A stretch of DNA of 64,000 nucleotides, taken from positions 186,001 to 250,000 of the forward strand of contig NZ_FZOF01000004.1 of assembly GCF_900188405.1 (NCBI RefSeq), read 5' to 3'. The stretch is from Actinacidiphila glaucinigra (GTDB taxonomy: Bacteria > Actinomycetota > Actinomycetes > Streptomycetales > Streptomycetaceae). This document shows positions 52,026 to 60,936 of this stretch, one piece after another (the stretch's first letter is position 1; every line of letters begins with the position of its first letter). The position numbers and the translations under genes were made by a program. The notes beneath the pieces are model-generated. The model did no database searches. It was not told the DNA's origin and saw only the letters and a program-made list of their open reading frames with translations.

Positions 52026-53630
52026 TCAGGGGGCGAGCGGCCGGTAGTCGAACCAGTCGATGTCGGCGACGGTGGCGGAGGGGGCGCCGTGGGCGGTGGC
52101 GTACGGGCCGAGCCAGACGCCGAGGAAGCCGCCGGCGCGGGGCGAGCTGAGGAAGCCGCCGTCCACGGCCGTCAGTTCGGTCTCCGCGTCCGGTCCGGCG
52201 CCGGCTGGAGCGTAGCGCAGCCCGTAGCGCCGGCCCTCGGCGTGGATCCGCAGCACCACGGGGCCGGAGGGCAACGGCGCCTGTGCGACCAGGTGTTCCT
52301 CGCCGCCGGTGCGGACCGCGGCGAGCACACGGCGGCCGCCGCGGCCGTCGCCCGCCACCGCGAGCACCAGATGGTCCGCCTCGGACTGGCGGACGGCGAG
52401 CCCCGCCCACTCCAGCGGCGTCCGGGGCTCCACGTCCACGAGCGCGGACACGGCGACGTCCTGGTGCTGCTGACGTCGGCCCAGGAAGCAGGGGGTGCCG
52501 ACCTCGGCGAGCGTCGCGGGCCCGAGCGGCAGCCGGAGCGAGCCGGGGCGTGCGGTGAGCGACCAGAAGGGTTCCGCGGTGCGCACCTGGTTCCACCGCG
52601 GGTCCGGCCGGGGGCCGTCGAAGTCGTCGCGCACCGCGTCCGGGTGGGGGCCGCCGGCGGGCGCGGCGACAACGGGCGGGCGGAAGGGGCCGAGCGTGGT
52701 GCCGGCGCCGGGCGCGAAGAGCGGCCAGTCGTCCTCCCAGCGCACCGGGACGAGGAAGGTCTCCCGCCCGAGGTTGGGGTGGTATCCGCCGTAGGGGCGG
52801 CTGCCGAGCAGCACCGCCCACCACTCCCCCGCGGCGGTCCGCACCAGGTCGGCGTGGCCGACGCCGACGACGGGGAAGTCGCGGCCCAGGTGGCGGTGGG
52901 TGAACACCGGGTTGGCCGGATTGCCGGTGTACGGGCCGGTGACACGGTCGGCGCGGGCGACGCTGACGGCGTGCCGGTGCTCGGTGCCGCCCTCGGCCGC
53001 CAGCAGGTAGTAGCGGCCGTCCACCTTGTACAGATGGGGCCCCTCGGCCCACACCGCGCCGTGCAGCGCCCCGCGCCACAGCAGGTGCTCGGGGCCGGTG
53101 AGGGTCAGCTCCGCGGTGTCGAACTCCCGCAGCCAGACGTCGGTCTGGCCCTCCCACTCGCCCGGTTCCGCGAGCCGTGTGCCGGTGCACCAGGCGCGGC
53201 CGTCGTCGTCGAAGAACAGGGAGGGGTCGATACCGGGGGCGTCGTCAAGCCACACCGGATCGCTCCAGGGCCCGGCGGGGTCGGTGGCGGTGACGACGAA
53301 GGTGCCGCCCCGTCCGCTGCCGCCGACGAGGGTGGTCACGACGTAGAAGCGGCCCCGGTGGTGCCGGATCGTCGCGGCGAAGATCCCCTCGGAGGACGCC
53401 ACCGTGCCGAGGTCCACCTGCGAGGGCCGGTCCAGGACGTGCCCGACCGGCCGCCAGTGGACCAGGTCGCGGCTGTGGAACACCGGGATGCCCGGGAAGT
53501 ACTCGAAGGTCGAGGTGACCAGGTAGTAGTCGGCCCCGACCCGGCAGACGCTGGGGTCGGGATGGCAGCCCGGCAGGACGGGGTTGGCGACGGTCGCCGC
53601 CGCCTCCCCCGTCCCTTCGGGCAGGCTCAC
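52026..53630 (-). CDS. Glycoside hydrolase family 43 (beta-xylosidase/arabinofuranosidase)
   Basis: 534 residues, five-bladed propeller plus a C-terminal beta-sandwich. The catalytic base is in NPVLPGCHPDPSVCRVGADY; EYFPGIPVFHSRDLVHW, WLDDAPGIDPSLFFDDDG and the proton-donor Glu in GAVWAEGPHLYKVDG are also present. This is the GH43 beta-1,4-xylosidase layout (subfamily 11-like). No signal peptide, so it acts on imported xylooligosaccharides. The GTG overlaps the GH3 stop (GTGA). Confidence 0.92.
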   Translation of the reverse strand: MSLPEGTGEAAATVANPVLPGCHPDPSVCRVGADYYLVTSTFEYFPGIPVFHSRDLVHWRPVGHVLDRPSQVDLGTVASSEGIFAATIRHHRGRFYVVTTLVGGSGRGGTFVVTATDPAGPWSDPVWLDDAPGIDPSLFFDDDGRAWCTGTRLAEPGEWEGQTDVWLREFDTAELTLTGPEHLLWRGALHGAVWAEGPHLYKVDGRYYLLAAEGGTEHRHAVSVARADRVTGPYTGNPANPVFTHRHLGRDFPVVGVGHADLVRTAAGEWWAVLLGSRPYGGYHPNLGRETFLVPVRWEDDWPLFAPGAGTTLGPFRPPVVAAPAGGPHPDAVRDDFDGPRPDPRWNQVRTAEPFWSLTARPGSLRLPLGPATLAEVGTPCFLGRRQQHQDVAVSALVDVEPRTPLEWAGLAVRQSEADHLVLAVAGDGRGGRRVLAAVRTGGEEHLVAQAPLPSGPVVLRIHAEGRRYGLRYAPAGAGPDAETELTAVDGGFLSSPRAGGFLGVWLGPYATAHGAPSATVADIDWFDYRPLAP

Positions 53631-55975
53631 CTGGACTCCTCCGGCGCGCCGGTGACCAGGGCGTGCAGCCGCCGGGTGTGGTCCACCTGGCGCGCCGGGC
53701 CGGTCAGTTCGGCCCGTACGGCGAAGCGGACGTCGGTGCTCGAGGCGGCCAGCCGCACCTCCAGCTCCCCCGGTTCCACGACGCGGCGGCCGTCCCGGCC
53801 GGTGAAGGCGGCGACGTCGGCTGGGACGGTGACGTCGATCCGCCGCGCCTCGCCCGCCTCCAGCGGCACCCGCAGGTAGCCCACGAGCCGCTGCACCGGC
53901 TGGACGACGGAGGCGATCGGGTCGTGCAGGTAGACCTGGACGACCTCGCTGCCCGCGCGGGCGCCGGTGTTGCGGACGGTGAAGGACAGCTCGACCTCGC
54001 CGTCGGTGCCGGTCACGGCCCGGCCGTCGGAGGCGCCGTGCACCCGCGGCGCCGACCACTCGAAGTCCGTGTAGCTCAGTCCGTGGCCGAAGCCGAAGGC
54101 GGCGGCGGGGTCGATGTTGGAGACCTCGCTGGCCCGCGCGAGCGGCGCGGCGAGGTAGGTGGACGGCTGGACGCCCGGGTGCCGGGGCACGCTCACCGGC
54201 AGCCGCCCGGACGGGTTGATCCGCCCGCTCAGCACTCCGGCGAGCGCAGAAGTGCCCTCCTGCCCCGGGAAGAAGGCCTGGACGACGGCCGCGGCCTCGT
54301 CCACGGCCCGCCCGAGGGCGTAGGGGCGGCCGGCCAGCAGGGTGAGCACGACGGGCGTCCCCGTGTCGAGGAGCGCGTCGAGCAGCCGCTGCTGCACGCC
54401 GGGCAGGGTGAGGGTCTCCGCGTCGCAGCCCTCGCCGCTGGTGCCGCGGCCGAAGAGCCCGGCGCGGTCGCCGAGCGCCGCGACGACCACGTCGGCGTCG
54501 AGGGCCGCGCGTACGGCCGTCGCGATCCCGGAGACATCGCTGTCGCTGATGCCGCAGCCGGCGACGGTGACGATCTCCGAGCCGGGGAACTCCGCCACCA
54601 GGGCCTGGCGCAGCGTGGGCAGGTCGATGCCGACCGGGGTGTCCGGGTGCTGTGCGCCGACGTGCACGGGGAAGGAGTAGCAGCCCAGCACCGCGGTCGG
54701 GGTCTCCGCCTGGGGCCCGATGAGCGCGATGCGGGCGGGCCGCTCCAGGGGCAGGGTGCCGTCGTTGCCCAGCAGGACGGCGGACCGCTCGGCGAGGCGC
54801 CGCGACAGGTCTCGGTGGGCGGCGGAGTTCAGGTCGACCGTGCCGCGCAGGGCCTGCGGGTCGGTGAGGTCGGCCCCGGCGAGCGCGGACGGCACCGGGC
54901 TCCACCCGGGGTCGAGCAGGCCGAGCTGCGCCTTCTGGGTCAGGACGCGGCGCAGCGCGCGGTCCACGAGCTTCTCGTCGACCAGGCCCGCGGCGACGGC
55001 GTCCCGCAGCGGCTGCCCGAAGGTCTTGACGGTGGGCAGCTCCACGTCCACGCCGGCGTGCAGGGCGGTGCCCGCGGCGTCCGCCCAGTCGGCGGCGACG
55101 CCGTGCAGGGTCTTGAGGAAGGCGATCCCGAAGTAGTCGGCGACGACGGTCCCGTCGAAGCCCCAGGTGTCGCGGAGCAGCCCGGTCAGCAGTTCCTCGT
55201 CGGCGGCCGAGGGCACGCCGTCGGTGTCGGTGTATGCGTGCATCACGGACCGGACGCCGCTCTCCCGGACCGCCATCTCGAAGGGCGGCAGCACGACGTC
55301 CGCACGCTCCCTCGGGCCCATGCTGACCGGCGCCAGGTTGCGCCCGGCACGGGAGGCGGAGTAGCCGGCGAAGTGCTTGAGGGTGGCCACGATGCCCGCG
55401 GACTCCAGGCCCTGGATGTACGCGGTGGCGATGGTCCCGACGAGGTACGGGTCCTCGCCGATGGTCTCCTCGACCCGGCCCCAGCGCGCGTCGCGCACGA
55501 CGTCGAGTACGGGGGCGAGGCCCTGGTGGACGCCGACCGAGCGCATGTCGCGGCCGATGGCCGCGGCCATCACCCGGACCAGCTCGGGGTCGAAGGAGGC
55601 GCCCCAGGACAGCGGGACGGGGTAGGTGGTGGCGCCCCAGGCGGCGAAGCCCGCGAGGCACTCCTCGTGGGCCATGGCCGGGATGCCGAACCGGTTGGCG
55701 GCGGCGATGCGTTCCTGGGTGCGCATCAGGGACAGCGCACCCAGGGCGGGGTCGACGGGGACGGTGCCGAAGGGCCGGGTGAGCTGCCCGAGGCCCTCGG
55801 GCAGGAGTTCGTCGAGGCTGGGCGGCTCTTCCATGTCGTGCTGGTGGGGGGCGACTTCGGCACCTTCGCCGGAGGCGCCGACCCAGACGCCGTAGAGCTG
55901 GGCGATCTTCTCGTCAAGCGTCATCTCGCGGATGAGCGCCTCGACGCGGGAGTCGGCGGTCACGTTGTCGTTCAC
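53627..55975 (-). CDS. bxlA: Glycoside hydrolase family 3, BxlA-type beta-xylosidase
   Basis: 782 residues: the GH3 TIM barrel (LTRPFGTVPVDP; KHFAGYSASRAGRNLAPVSM; nucleophile Asp in GFDGTVVADYFGIAFLKTLH), the alpha/beta sandwich (FFPGQEGTSALAGVLSGRIN) and a C-terminal fibronectin-III-like domain (FTVRNTGARAGSEVVQVYLH). Length, lack of a signal peptide and position after a sugar ABC transporter match the intracellular xylobiose-cleaving BxlA of Streptomyces thermoviolaceus. Specificity for xylose over glucose is inferred from the GH43 and esterase neighbours. GTG overlaps the permease stop. Confidence 0.87.
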   Translation of the reverse strand: MNDNVTADSRVEALIREMTLDEKIAQLYGVWVGASGEGAEVAPHQHDMEEPPSLDELLPEGLGQLTRPFGTVPVDPALGALSLMRTQERIAAANRFGIPAMAHEECLAGFAAWGATTYPVPLSWGASFDPELVRVMAAAIGRDMRSVGVHQGLAPVLDVVRDARWGRVEETIGEDPYLVGTIATAYIQGLESAGIVATLKHFAGYSASRAGRNLAPVSMGPRERADVVLPPFEMAVRESGVRSVMHAYTDTDGVPSAADEELLTGLLRDTWGFDGTVVADYFGIAFLKTLHGVAADWADAAGTALHAGVDVELPTVKTFGQPLRDAVAAGLVDEKLVDRALRRVLTQKAQLGLLDPGWSPVPSALAGADLTDPQALRGTVDLNSAAHRDLSRRLAERSAVLLGNDGTLPLERPARIALIGPQAETPTAVLGCYSFPVHVGAQHPDTPVGIDLPTLRQALVAEFPGSEIVTVAGCGISDSDVSGIATAVRAALDADVVVAALGDRAGLFGRGTSGEGCDAETLTLPGVQQRLLDALLDTGTPVVLTLLAGRPYALGRAVDEAAAVVQAFFPGQEGTSALAGVLSGRINPSGRLPVSVPRHPGVQPSTYLAAPLARASEVSNIDPAAAFGFGHGLSYTDFEWSAPRVHGASDGRAVTGTDGEVELSFTVRNTGARAGSEVVQVYLHDPIASVVQPVQRLVGYLRVPLEAGEARRIDVTVPADVAAFTGRDGRRVVEPGELEVRLAASSTDVRFAVRAELTGPARQVDHTRRLHALVTGAPEESR

Positions 55976-56790
55976 TTTCCTCCGACGCCCATGAGCCCCT
56001 GCACGAGGGCACGGCGGGCGAACAGGTAGACGAGCAGGACGGGAATCGTGGACAGCACCACGGCGGCCAGCAGGCCGGGGATGTTGATGCCGTACTGGGT
56101 CCGGAAGTTGTAGAGGCCCAGGGTGATCACCTTGGTCTCCTCGGACTGGGTGAGCACCAGGGGGAACAGGAAGCCGTTCCACGCCTGCAGGGCGGAGAAG
56201 ACCACGATCGTCGACAAGCCGCTGCCGGACAGCGGCAGGACGAGCTGGAAGAAGGTCCGCCGGACGGAGGCGCCGTCCATGGCCATCGCCTCGAACAGGT
56301 CGGAGGTGATGTCGCGCATCGTGCCGGTGAGGATCAGCGTGCAGACCGGCAGGCAGAACGCCGCCGTCGGCAGGATGACGCCGATGAGGTTGTCGTAGAG
56401 CCCGGCCTTGCTGATGACGTAGAACATCGGGACGATCACGGCCTGCGCGGGGATGGCCAGGCCCAGCAGGAAGAGCCGGAACACCCCGGAGGTGCCGCGT
56501 CCGCGGTTGCGGACGATGGTGAACGCCAGCGGCGGCACGAGCAGCAGCACGATGGCGACCACGCTGACCGTGACGACGACCGTGTTGAGGAAGTACTGCC
56601 CGAAGCCGTTGCCGAAGTCCTGGATGTAGTTGTCCAGCGTGAAGGAGCGGGGGAAGGCCAGCGGGCCGCCCGCGCTGTACTCCTCGCGTGTCTGCACGGT
56701 CGCGCCGAGCATCACGTACAGCGGCAGGCCCACCAGCGCGAGCCAGAGCAGGGCGCCGAGGCCCGCCAGGTAGTTGGGGCGGCGCCTCAT
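55972..56790 (-). CDS. bxlG: Carbohydrate ABC permease, MalG type
   Basis: 272 residues, six helices, with the EAA loop (LFEAMAMDGASVRRTFFQLV LP continues into the next helix). It pairs with the MalF-type permease upstream, whose stop overlaps its ATG by one base, to form the channel of a xylooligosaccharide importer. No ATPase gene is nearby; streptomycete sugar ABC systems commonly share MsiK. Confidence 0.9.
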   Translation of the reverse strand: MRRRPNYLAGLGALLWLALVGLPLYVMLGATVQTREEYSAGGPLAFPRSFTLDNYIQDFGNGFGQYFLNTVVVTVSVVAIVLLLVPPLAFTIVRNRGRGTSGVFRLFLLGLAIPAQAVIVPMFYVISKAGLYDNLIGVILPTAAFCLPVCTLILTGTMRDITSDLFEAMAMDGASVRRTFFQLVLPLSGSGLSTIVVFSALQAWNGFLFPLVLTQSEETKVITLGLYNFRTQYGINIPGLLAAVVLSTIPVLLVYLFARRALVQGLMGVGGK

Positions 56791-57719
56791 CAGAGCCCCT
56801 CCTTGGTGCCGGCCATCTTGTCGTAGCCGGAGACCCGGACGACGACCAGCGAGATCACGGTGGCCACGACGACGAGCATCAGGGCGACGGCGGCGCCCGC
56901 ACCGAAGTCGAAGCCCTTGAAGGCCTTGTCGTACATGTAGTAGGCGCTGATGGTGGTGTCGGTGCCGGGGCCGCCCTGGGTGAGGATCAGCACCGTGTCG
57001 AAGGTGGTGAGACCGCCGACGATCATGAGGATCATCGAGGTGATGATCGAGTTGCGCAGCTGCGGCAGCGTGATGTGGAAGAACTGCCGTACCGTGCCCG
57101 CGCCGTCGATCTGCGCGGCCTGGTAGAGCACCTGCGGGATCGCCCGGGTGGCGCCCTGGTAGATCAGGGCGTGGAACGGGGTGAACTGCCAGGTGCTGAC
57201 GAACACCAGGACCCCGATCGCGGCGGTCTGCGTGCCGAAGAGGTTGCCGTCGCCGAACAGCCAGCGCGCCTGCGAGGGCACGCCGAAGTTGGGGTCGAGC
57301 AGCGCCCGCCACAGCACCGACACGGCGGTCGCGGAGAGCAGCAGCGGCACGAAGAAGATCGCCGACAGCACGGCGCGGTTGCGCTGGGGACCGGCCGCCC
57401 AGACGCCGAGCAGGATGCTCAGCGGGGTCTGGACCACGACGCCCAGCACGGTGAGCAGCACGCTCAGCCAGAGGCTCTTGATCATGACGGGGTCCTGGAA
57501 GACCCGCGCCCAGGTGTCGAAGCCCGCGTACTCGGGCGAGCCCAGTCCGCTCCAGGTGGTGAAGGAGAGGACCGCCACCAGTACCAGCGGCACGACGGCG
57601 AACAGGGCGAAGAAGATCGTGGCGGGGAGCGCCCAGGCGAGGCCCGGCCGGCCGATGGAACGGCCGGCCGGGCGCTGCGTCTGCCGCTTGCCCGTCACGG
57701 TGGCGGTGAGGGAGACCAT
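56790..57719 (-). CDS. bxlF: Carbohydrate ABC permease, MalF type
   Basis: 309 residues, six helices, EAA-type loop in YQAAQIDGAGTVRQFFHITL. The N-terminal ~30 residues are basic and cytoplasmic. Partner of the MalG-type subunit and of the lipoprotein encoded 14 bases upstream. ATG 57719; an in-frame GTG lies slightly upstream. Confidence 0.9.
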   Translation of the reverse strand: MVSLTATVTGKRQTQRPAGRSIGRPGLAWALPATIFFALFAVVPLVLVAVLSFTTWSGLGSPEYAGFDTWARVFQDPVMIKSLWLSVLLTVLGVVVQTPLSILLGVWAAGPQRNRAVLSAIFFVPLLLSATAVSVLWRALLDPNFGVPSQARWLFGDGNLFGTQTAAIGVLVFVSTWQFTPFHALIYQGATRAIPQVLYQAAQIDGAGTVRQFFHITLPQLRNSIITSMILMIVGGLTTFDTVLILTQGGPGTDTTISAYYMYDKAFKGFDFGAGAAVALMLVVVATVISLVVVRVSGYDKMAGTKEGL

Positions 57720-57733
57720 GCGGGACGTCACTC

Positions 57734-59038
57734 TCAGGAGGTGGGCAGGGCCTGCATGGCCTTGATGAAGCCGTCCGCGTCGACCTGGCCGTTGAAGAAC
57801 TGCTGCACGGCCTGGTGGATCGGCGTGATGCCCGACGGCGGGTAGGCCTGGTCCCACGACAGCTGGAACGACGGGGCCTTGTCGACCAGGTCGAACTGGT
57901 ACTTCAGGTAGTCCGGGTTGTCGGCCGTGTCGAGGAACTTGGTGGTGTTCGTGGTGGTGGGCAGGTTGCCGATGGCCAGCTGCTGCTTCACGAAGTCGTC
58001 GGAGTACATCAGCTTGAGGAACTCCGCCACCGCTTCGGGGTGCTCGGTCTTCTTCAGCACCGAGTAGAAGTTGTTGGTGTTGCCGACGACGTTCGCGGCG
58101 TCGCCCTTGCCGCCGGCCACGGTCGGGAAGTTGGTGTAGCCGAGGTCGTTCTTGGCGAAGTCCGGGCTGGCGTCCTGCTGCGTGGAGTACTCCCAGGAGC
58201 CCATGAGCTCGAAGCCGGCCTTGCCGCTCGCCAGCAGCTGGGGCGAGCCGCCGTCGGTGAACTTCACCGAGTCGAAGTTGGTGCCGAAGGCACCGGCGTC
58301 GATCAGCTCCTTGAGCATGCTCAGCGCCTTCTTGCTGTCCTCGCTCTCCCAGGCGCTCTTGTCGCCGCCGAGGGCCTTGGTGAACAGCTCCGGGCCGGCG
58401 ACGCGGTCGTAGAGGTACTCGAACCACATCAGGGTCGGCCACTGGTCGCCGCCGCCGAGCGCGATCGGGGTGACGCCCTTGGCCTTGAGCTTCTTGACCG
58501 CGGCGATGAGCTCGTCCCAGGTCTGCGGGGGCTGGACGCCCGCGTCCGCGAGGACCTTCTTGTTGTTGAACATCAGCACCGGCTGGGTGCCGCGCATCGG
58601 CACGCCGTAGGACTTGCCGTCGACGACCGCCGTGTTGAAGACCGACGACAGGAAGTTGTCCTTCAGGCCCGGGTCCTTCTTGATGAAGTCGTCGAGCGGG
58701 AGCAGCAGACCGGCCTTCACGAACGGCTGGATACTGCCGCCACCCCAGTTGAAGAAGACGTCGGGGGCCTGCTTGGTGTTGATGACGGTCTGCAGCTTCT
58801 GCTGGTAGTCCGCACCGGGGACCGTGTCGAGGACGGCCTTGACCTTCGAGGTCTTGTTGAACTCGGCGACGATCGCCTTCTCCACCTTGTTCGCGGAGTC
58901 GCCGTACACGAGGACGTGAATCGTCCCGGAATCGCCTCCCGCGGAGGCGCCATCACCGCCGCAGGCGGTCAGGGTCAGGCCCAGTGCCAGTGTCGCGCCG
59001 CCGGCGACGGCACGGGGGAACCACGCACGCTTCTTCAT
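57734..59038 (-). CDS. bxlE: Xylooligosaccharide-binding lipoprotein (ABC solute-binding protein)
   Basis: 434 residues. Lipoprotein signal peptide MKKRAWFPRAVAGG... ends in a lipobox LTAC. The mature part is a family 1 solute-binding protein (GADYQQKLQTVINTKQAPDV, GVPMRGTQPVLMFNNKKVLA, WDQAYPPSGITPIHQAVQQF). It delivers the sugar to the BxlFG permeases. First gene of the operon. A TTGACC-N17-TACGGT promoter and CGAA...TTCG repeats lie upstream. ATG 59038 follows GAGAGG. That the ligand is xylobiose is inferred from the hydrolases downstream. Confidence 0.9.
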   Translation of the reverse strand: MKKRAWFPRAVAGGATLALGLTLTACGGDGASAGGDSGTIHVLVYGDSANKVEKAIVAEFNKTSKVKAVLDTVPGADYQQKLQTVINTKQAPDVFFNWGGGSIQPFVKAGLLLPLDDFIKKDPGLKDNFLSSVFNTAVVDGKSYGVPMRGTQPVLMFNNKKVLADAGVQPPQTWDELIAAVKKLKAKGVTPIALGGGDQWPTLMWFEYLYDRVAGPELFTKALGGDKSAWESEDSKKALSMLKELIDAGAFGTNFDSVKFTDGGSPQLLASGKAGFELMGSWEYSTQQDASPDFAKNDLGYTNFPTVAGGKGDAANVVGNTNNFYSVLKKTEHPEAVAEFLKLMYSDDFVKQQLAIGNLPTTTNTTKFLDTADNPDYLKYQFDLVDKAPSFQLSWDQAYPPSGITPIHQAVQQFFNGQVDADGFIKAMQALPTS

Positions 59039-59049
59039 GATCGACCTCT

Positions 59050-59119
59050 CGAAAGTTTCGGCCGCTTTGCCGAAATTCGCCTGACGACGGACCGTAGGCT
59101 CCCCCTTCGCCGGGGTCAA
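59050..59119 (-). promoter_or_regulatory. bxlE promoter with CGAA/TTCG operators
   Basis: On the minus strand TTGACC (59119-59114) and TACGGT (59096-59091) are 17 bases apart, a good vegetative promoter. Downstream of it, in the leader, lie CGAAAGTTTCG (59050-59060) and CGAAATTCG (59071-59079). From memory, BxlR of S. thermoviolaceus binds multiple CGAA-N-TTCG inverted repeats. The placement suggests roadblock repression relieved by xylobiose. Confidence 0.7.
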
Positions 59120-59178
59120 CAGCGTGGAATTGACGCGACCAAACCGTTACCGAACGGCGGTGCTCTATCCTGTGCCGC

Positions 59179-60228
59179 ATGCGTGATGATGAGACCGAGG
59201 GCCGGATCACCTTGGCCGATGTGGCTTCGAAAGCGGGCGTGTCACTTTCGACAGTTTCGAAGGTGCTCAACGGACGTCCCGATGTGGCCGCGCCGACCCG
59301 GAGCAAGGTCGAACGCCTGCTGGAGGCGAACGGCTACCAGCGCCCCGCCCCCACCCAGCCCGAGTCGCGGCTGATCGAGATCGTCTTCCACGAACTCGAG
59401 AGCGTCTGGGCGATGGAGCTCATCCGGGGCGTGGAGAACGTCGCCAAGAGCCGCAACATGAGCGTGGTGCTCACCGAGAGCGGCACCCGGCACGCGCCCG
59501 GCCCCGAGTGGATCGAGGGCGTGCTGCGCCGCCGCCCGCTCGGCGTCGTCCTGGTCTTCTCCTCGCTGCCCGACGACATCAAGCGCAAGCTGCGCTCACG
59601 GGCCATCAACTTCGTGATCATCGATCCGGCGGGCGACCCCGAGCCCGACGTCCCGTCCGTGGGCTCGGCGAACTGGGCCGGCGGCGTGGCGGCCACCCGA
59701 CACCTGATCGACCTCGGCCACCGCCGCATCGGGATCATCACCGGACCCGACGACATGCTGTGCTCCCTGGCCCGCCTCGACGGCTTCCGCTCGGCCATGG
59801 GCATGGCGGGACTCGCCGTCGACAACGACCTGATCCGCTACGGGGACTTCCACGTCCAGGGCGGTCACGACGGCGCCCTCGCCCTGCTGGAGCAGCCGGA
59901 CCCGCCGACCGCCATCTTCGCGGGCAGCGACCTGCAGGCGCTGGGCGTCCTGGAAGCCGCCCGGGTCAAGGGCCTGCAGGTGCCCCGCGACCTGTCCGTG
60001 GTGGGGTACGACGACCTCCCGCTCGCCCAGTGGGCGAGCCCGTCGCTGACCACCGTCAACCAGCCGCTGGTCGAGATGGCCGAGGAGGCCGCCCGGATGC
60101 TGCTCCGGCTGTCGCAGCCCGAGGAGGCCGGCGACAAGAGCAACACCCGTATGGAGCTGGGCGTCAGACTGGTCGTCAGGAAGAGCACGGCGTCCCCGCG
60201 GGAACCCGGGGCGACACCCGCGGGCTGA
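59179..60228 (+). CDS. bxlR: LacI-family repressor of the xylooligosaccharide operon
   Basis: 349 residues. LacI helix-turn-helix ITLADVASKAGVSLSTVSKV with hinge LNGRPDVAAPTRSKVERLLE, and a periplasmic-binding-protein-like effector domain (VGSANWAGGVAATRHLIDLG, IFAGSDLQALGVLEAARVKG, LSVVGYDDLPLAQWASPSLT). Divergent from bxlE. A TATCCT box (59166-59171) lies 7 bases before the ATG, so the mRNA is probably leaderless. The effector is presumably xylobiose. Confidence 0.92.
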   Translation: MRDDETEGRITLADVASKAGVSLSTVSKVLNGRPDVAAPTRSKVERLLEANGYQRPAPTQPESRLIEIVFHELESVWAMELIRGVENVAKSRNMSVVLTESGTRHAPGPEWIEGVLRRRPLGVVLVFSSLPDDIKRKLRSRAINFVIIDPAGDPEPDVPSVGSANWAGGVAATRHLIDLGHRRIGIITGPDDMLCSLARLDGFRSAMGMAGLAVDNDLIRYGDFHVQGGHDGALALLEQPDPPTAIFAGSDLQALGVLEAARVKGLQVPRDLSVVGYDDLPLAQWASPSLTTVNQPLVEMAEEAARMLLRLSQPEEAGDKSNTRMELGVRLVVRKSTASPREPGATPAG

Positions 60229-60443
60229 CGCCCGAAAGGGCGCGGAGCGGGCGCACGGCGTCGTCCCCGGGGGCACGGGGCACCCCTTGGGGCGGCGATG
60301 TGACGAAGGCCACACCCGATGTCAACGCTCTTCGGAGTGGCGGCGATTACCACGGGCGCGAGGCGGGAAATGCTCGCTATGGCCGAGGCCAAGAGCCCGG
60401 CCGGCCCCGCTGGTGGGCGTTCTTCTGAGGGGGAGATGCACCC

Positions 60444-60875
60444 ATGCGCACCCACGCACGACACAGCCGCGGCGAACGCACGCTGACGGTGCTCGAGGAG
60501 GAGCACGAACGTCGCGAGCCGTTCGAGCTGCTGACGGCGGACGACGCCGACTTCGACGACGAGGGCTATGAGATCTTCCGGGTGCACTGCCCCGACTGTG
60601 CCCGCCCGATCGCGCTCCTCGCCGACGAGGACGTGCTGCCGCAGCACGCGCTGTGCGCCTCGCCGTGGAACCCGTTCGGGCTGACGGTCTGCCCCGGCTC
60701 GGGCCGTCCCACCCCCGAGATCGCGCCGGCCGACGACGACGCCCGGGGCGAGGACCTCGAATGGGGCGCGCTGCTGACGCTCCCCGCCGGGCTGGACTGG
60801 CGCACGCAGCCGTTCTCCCACGTGGGCGGCCCCGGTTCGCGGCCGATCCGCGTACCGTTCCAGCGCGCGGCCTGA
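60444..60875 (+). CDS. Hypothetical protein with cysteine pairs (143 aa)
   Basis: Not recognised. Soluble, acidic, 143 residues. HCPDCARPIALLADEDVLPQ contains a CxxC, and a second cysteine region follows (LCASPW, TVCPGSGRP), together resembling a zinc ribbon. The N-terminus is basic (MRTHARHSRGERT); an acidic stretch DADFDDEGYEIF precedes the CxxC. ATG 60444 follows GGGGGAG. It stands alone, 215 bases after bxlR, and ends in a strong hairpin shared with the convergent dehydrogenase. Likely a real gene of unknown role. Confidence 0.7.
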   Translation: MRTHARHSRGERTLTVLEEEHERREPFELLTADDADFDDEGYEIFRVHCPDCARPIALLADEDVLPQHALCASPWNPFGLTVCPGSGRPTPEIAPADDDARGEDLEWGALLTLPAGLDWRTQPFSHVGGPGSRPIRVPFQRAA

Positions 60876-60894
60876 CCGCGCCCACCGCGTACGC

Positions 60895-60932
60895 ACGGTG
60901 CCGCGCCGCCCCGCCGGGCGGCGCGGCACCGT
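60895..60932. terminator. 16-base-pair hairpin between convergent genes
   Basis: ACGGTGCCGCGCCGCC (60895-60910) pairs perfectly with GGCGGCGCGGCACCGT (60917-60932), six-base loop. It can terminate both flanking transcripts. Confidence 0.85.
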
Positions 60933-60936
60933 CGTG

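Noticed and set aside
53663..56029. 788-codon plus-strand frame opposite the GH3 gene
   Set aside because: Arg/Gly/His-rich shadow with no recognisable domain; the GH3 motifs on the other strand are unambiguous.
60301..60428. 42-codon GTG frame between bxlR and the 143-residue gene (starts VTKATPDVNALRSGG)
   Set aside because: No ribosome-binding site and a composition like the surrounding spacer; could be a small gene but I cannot support it.
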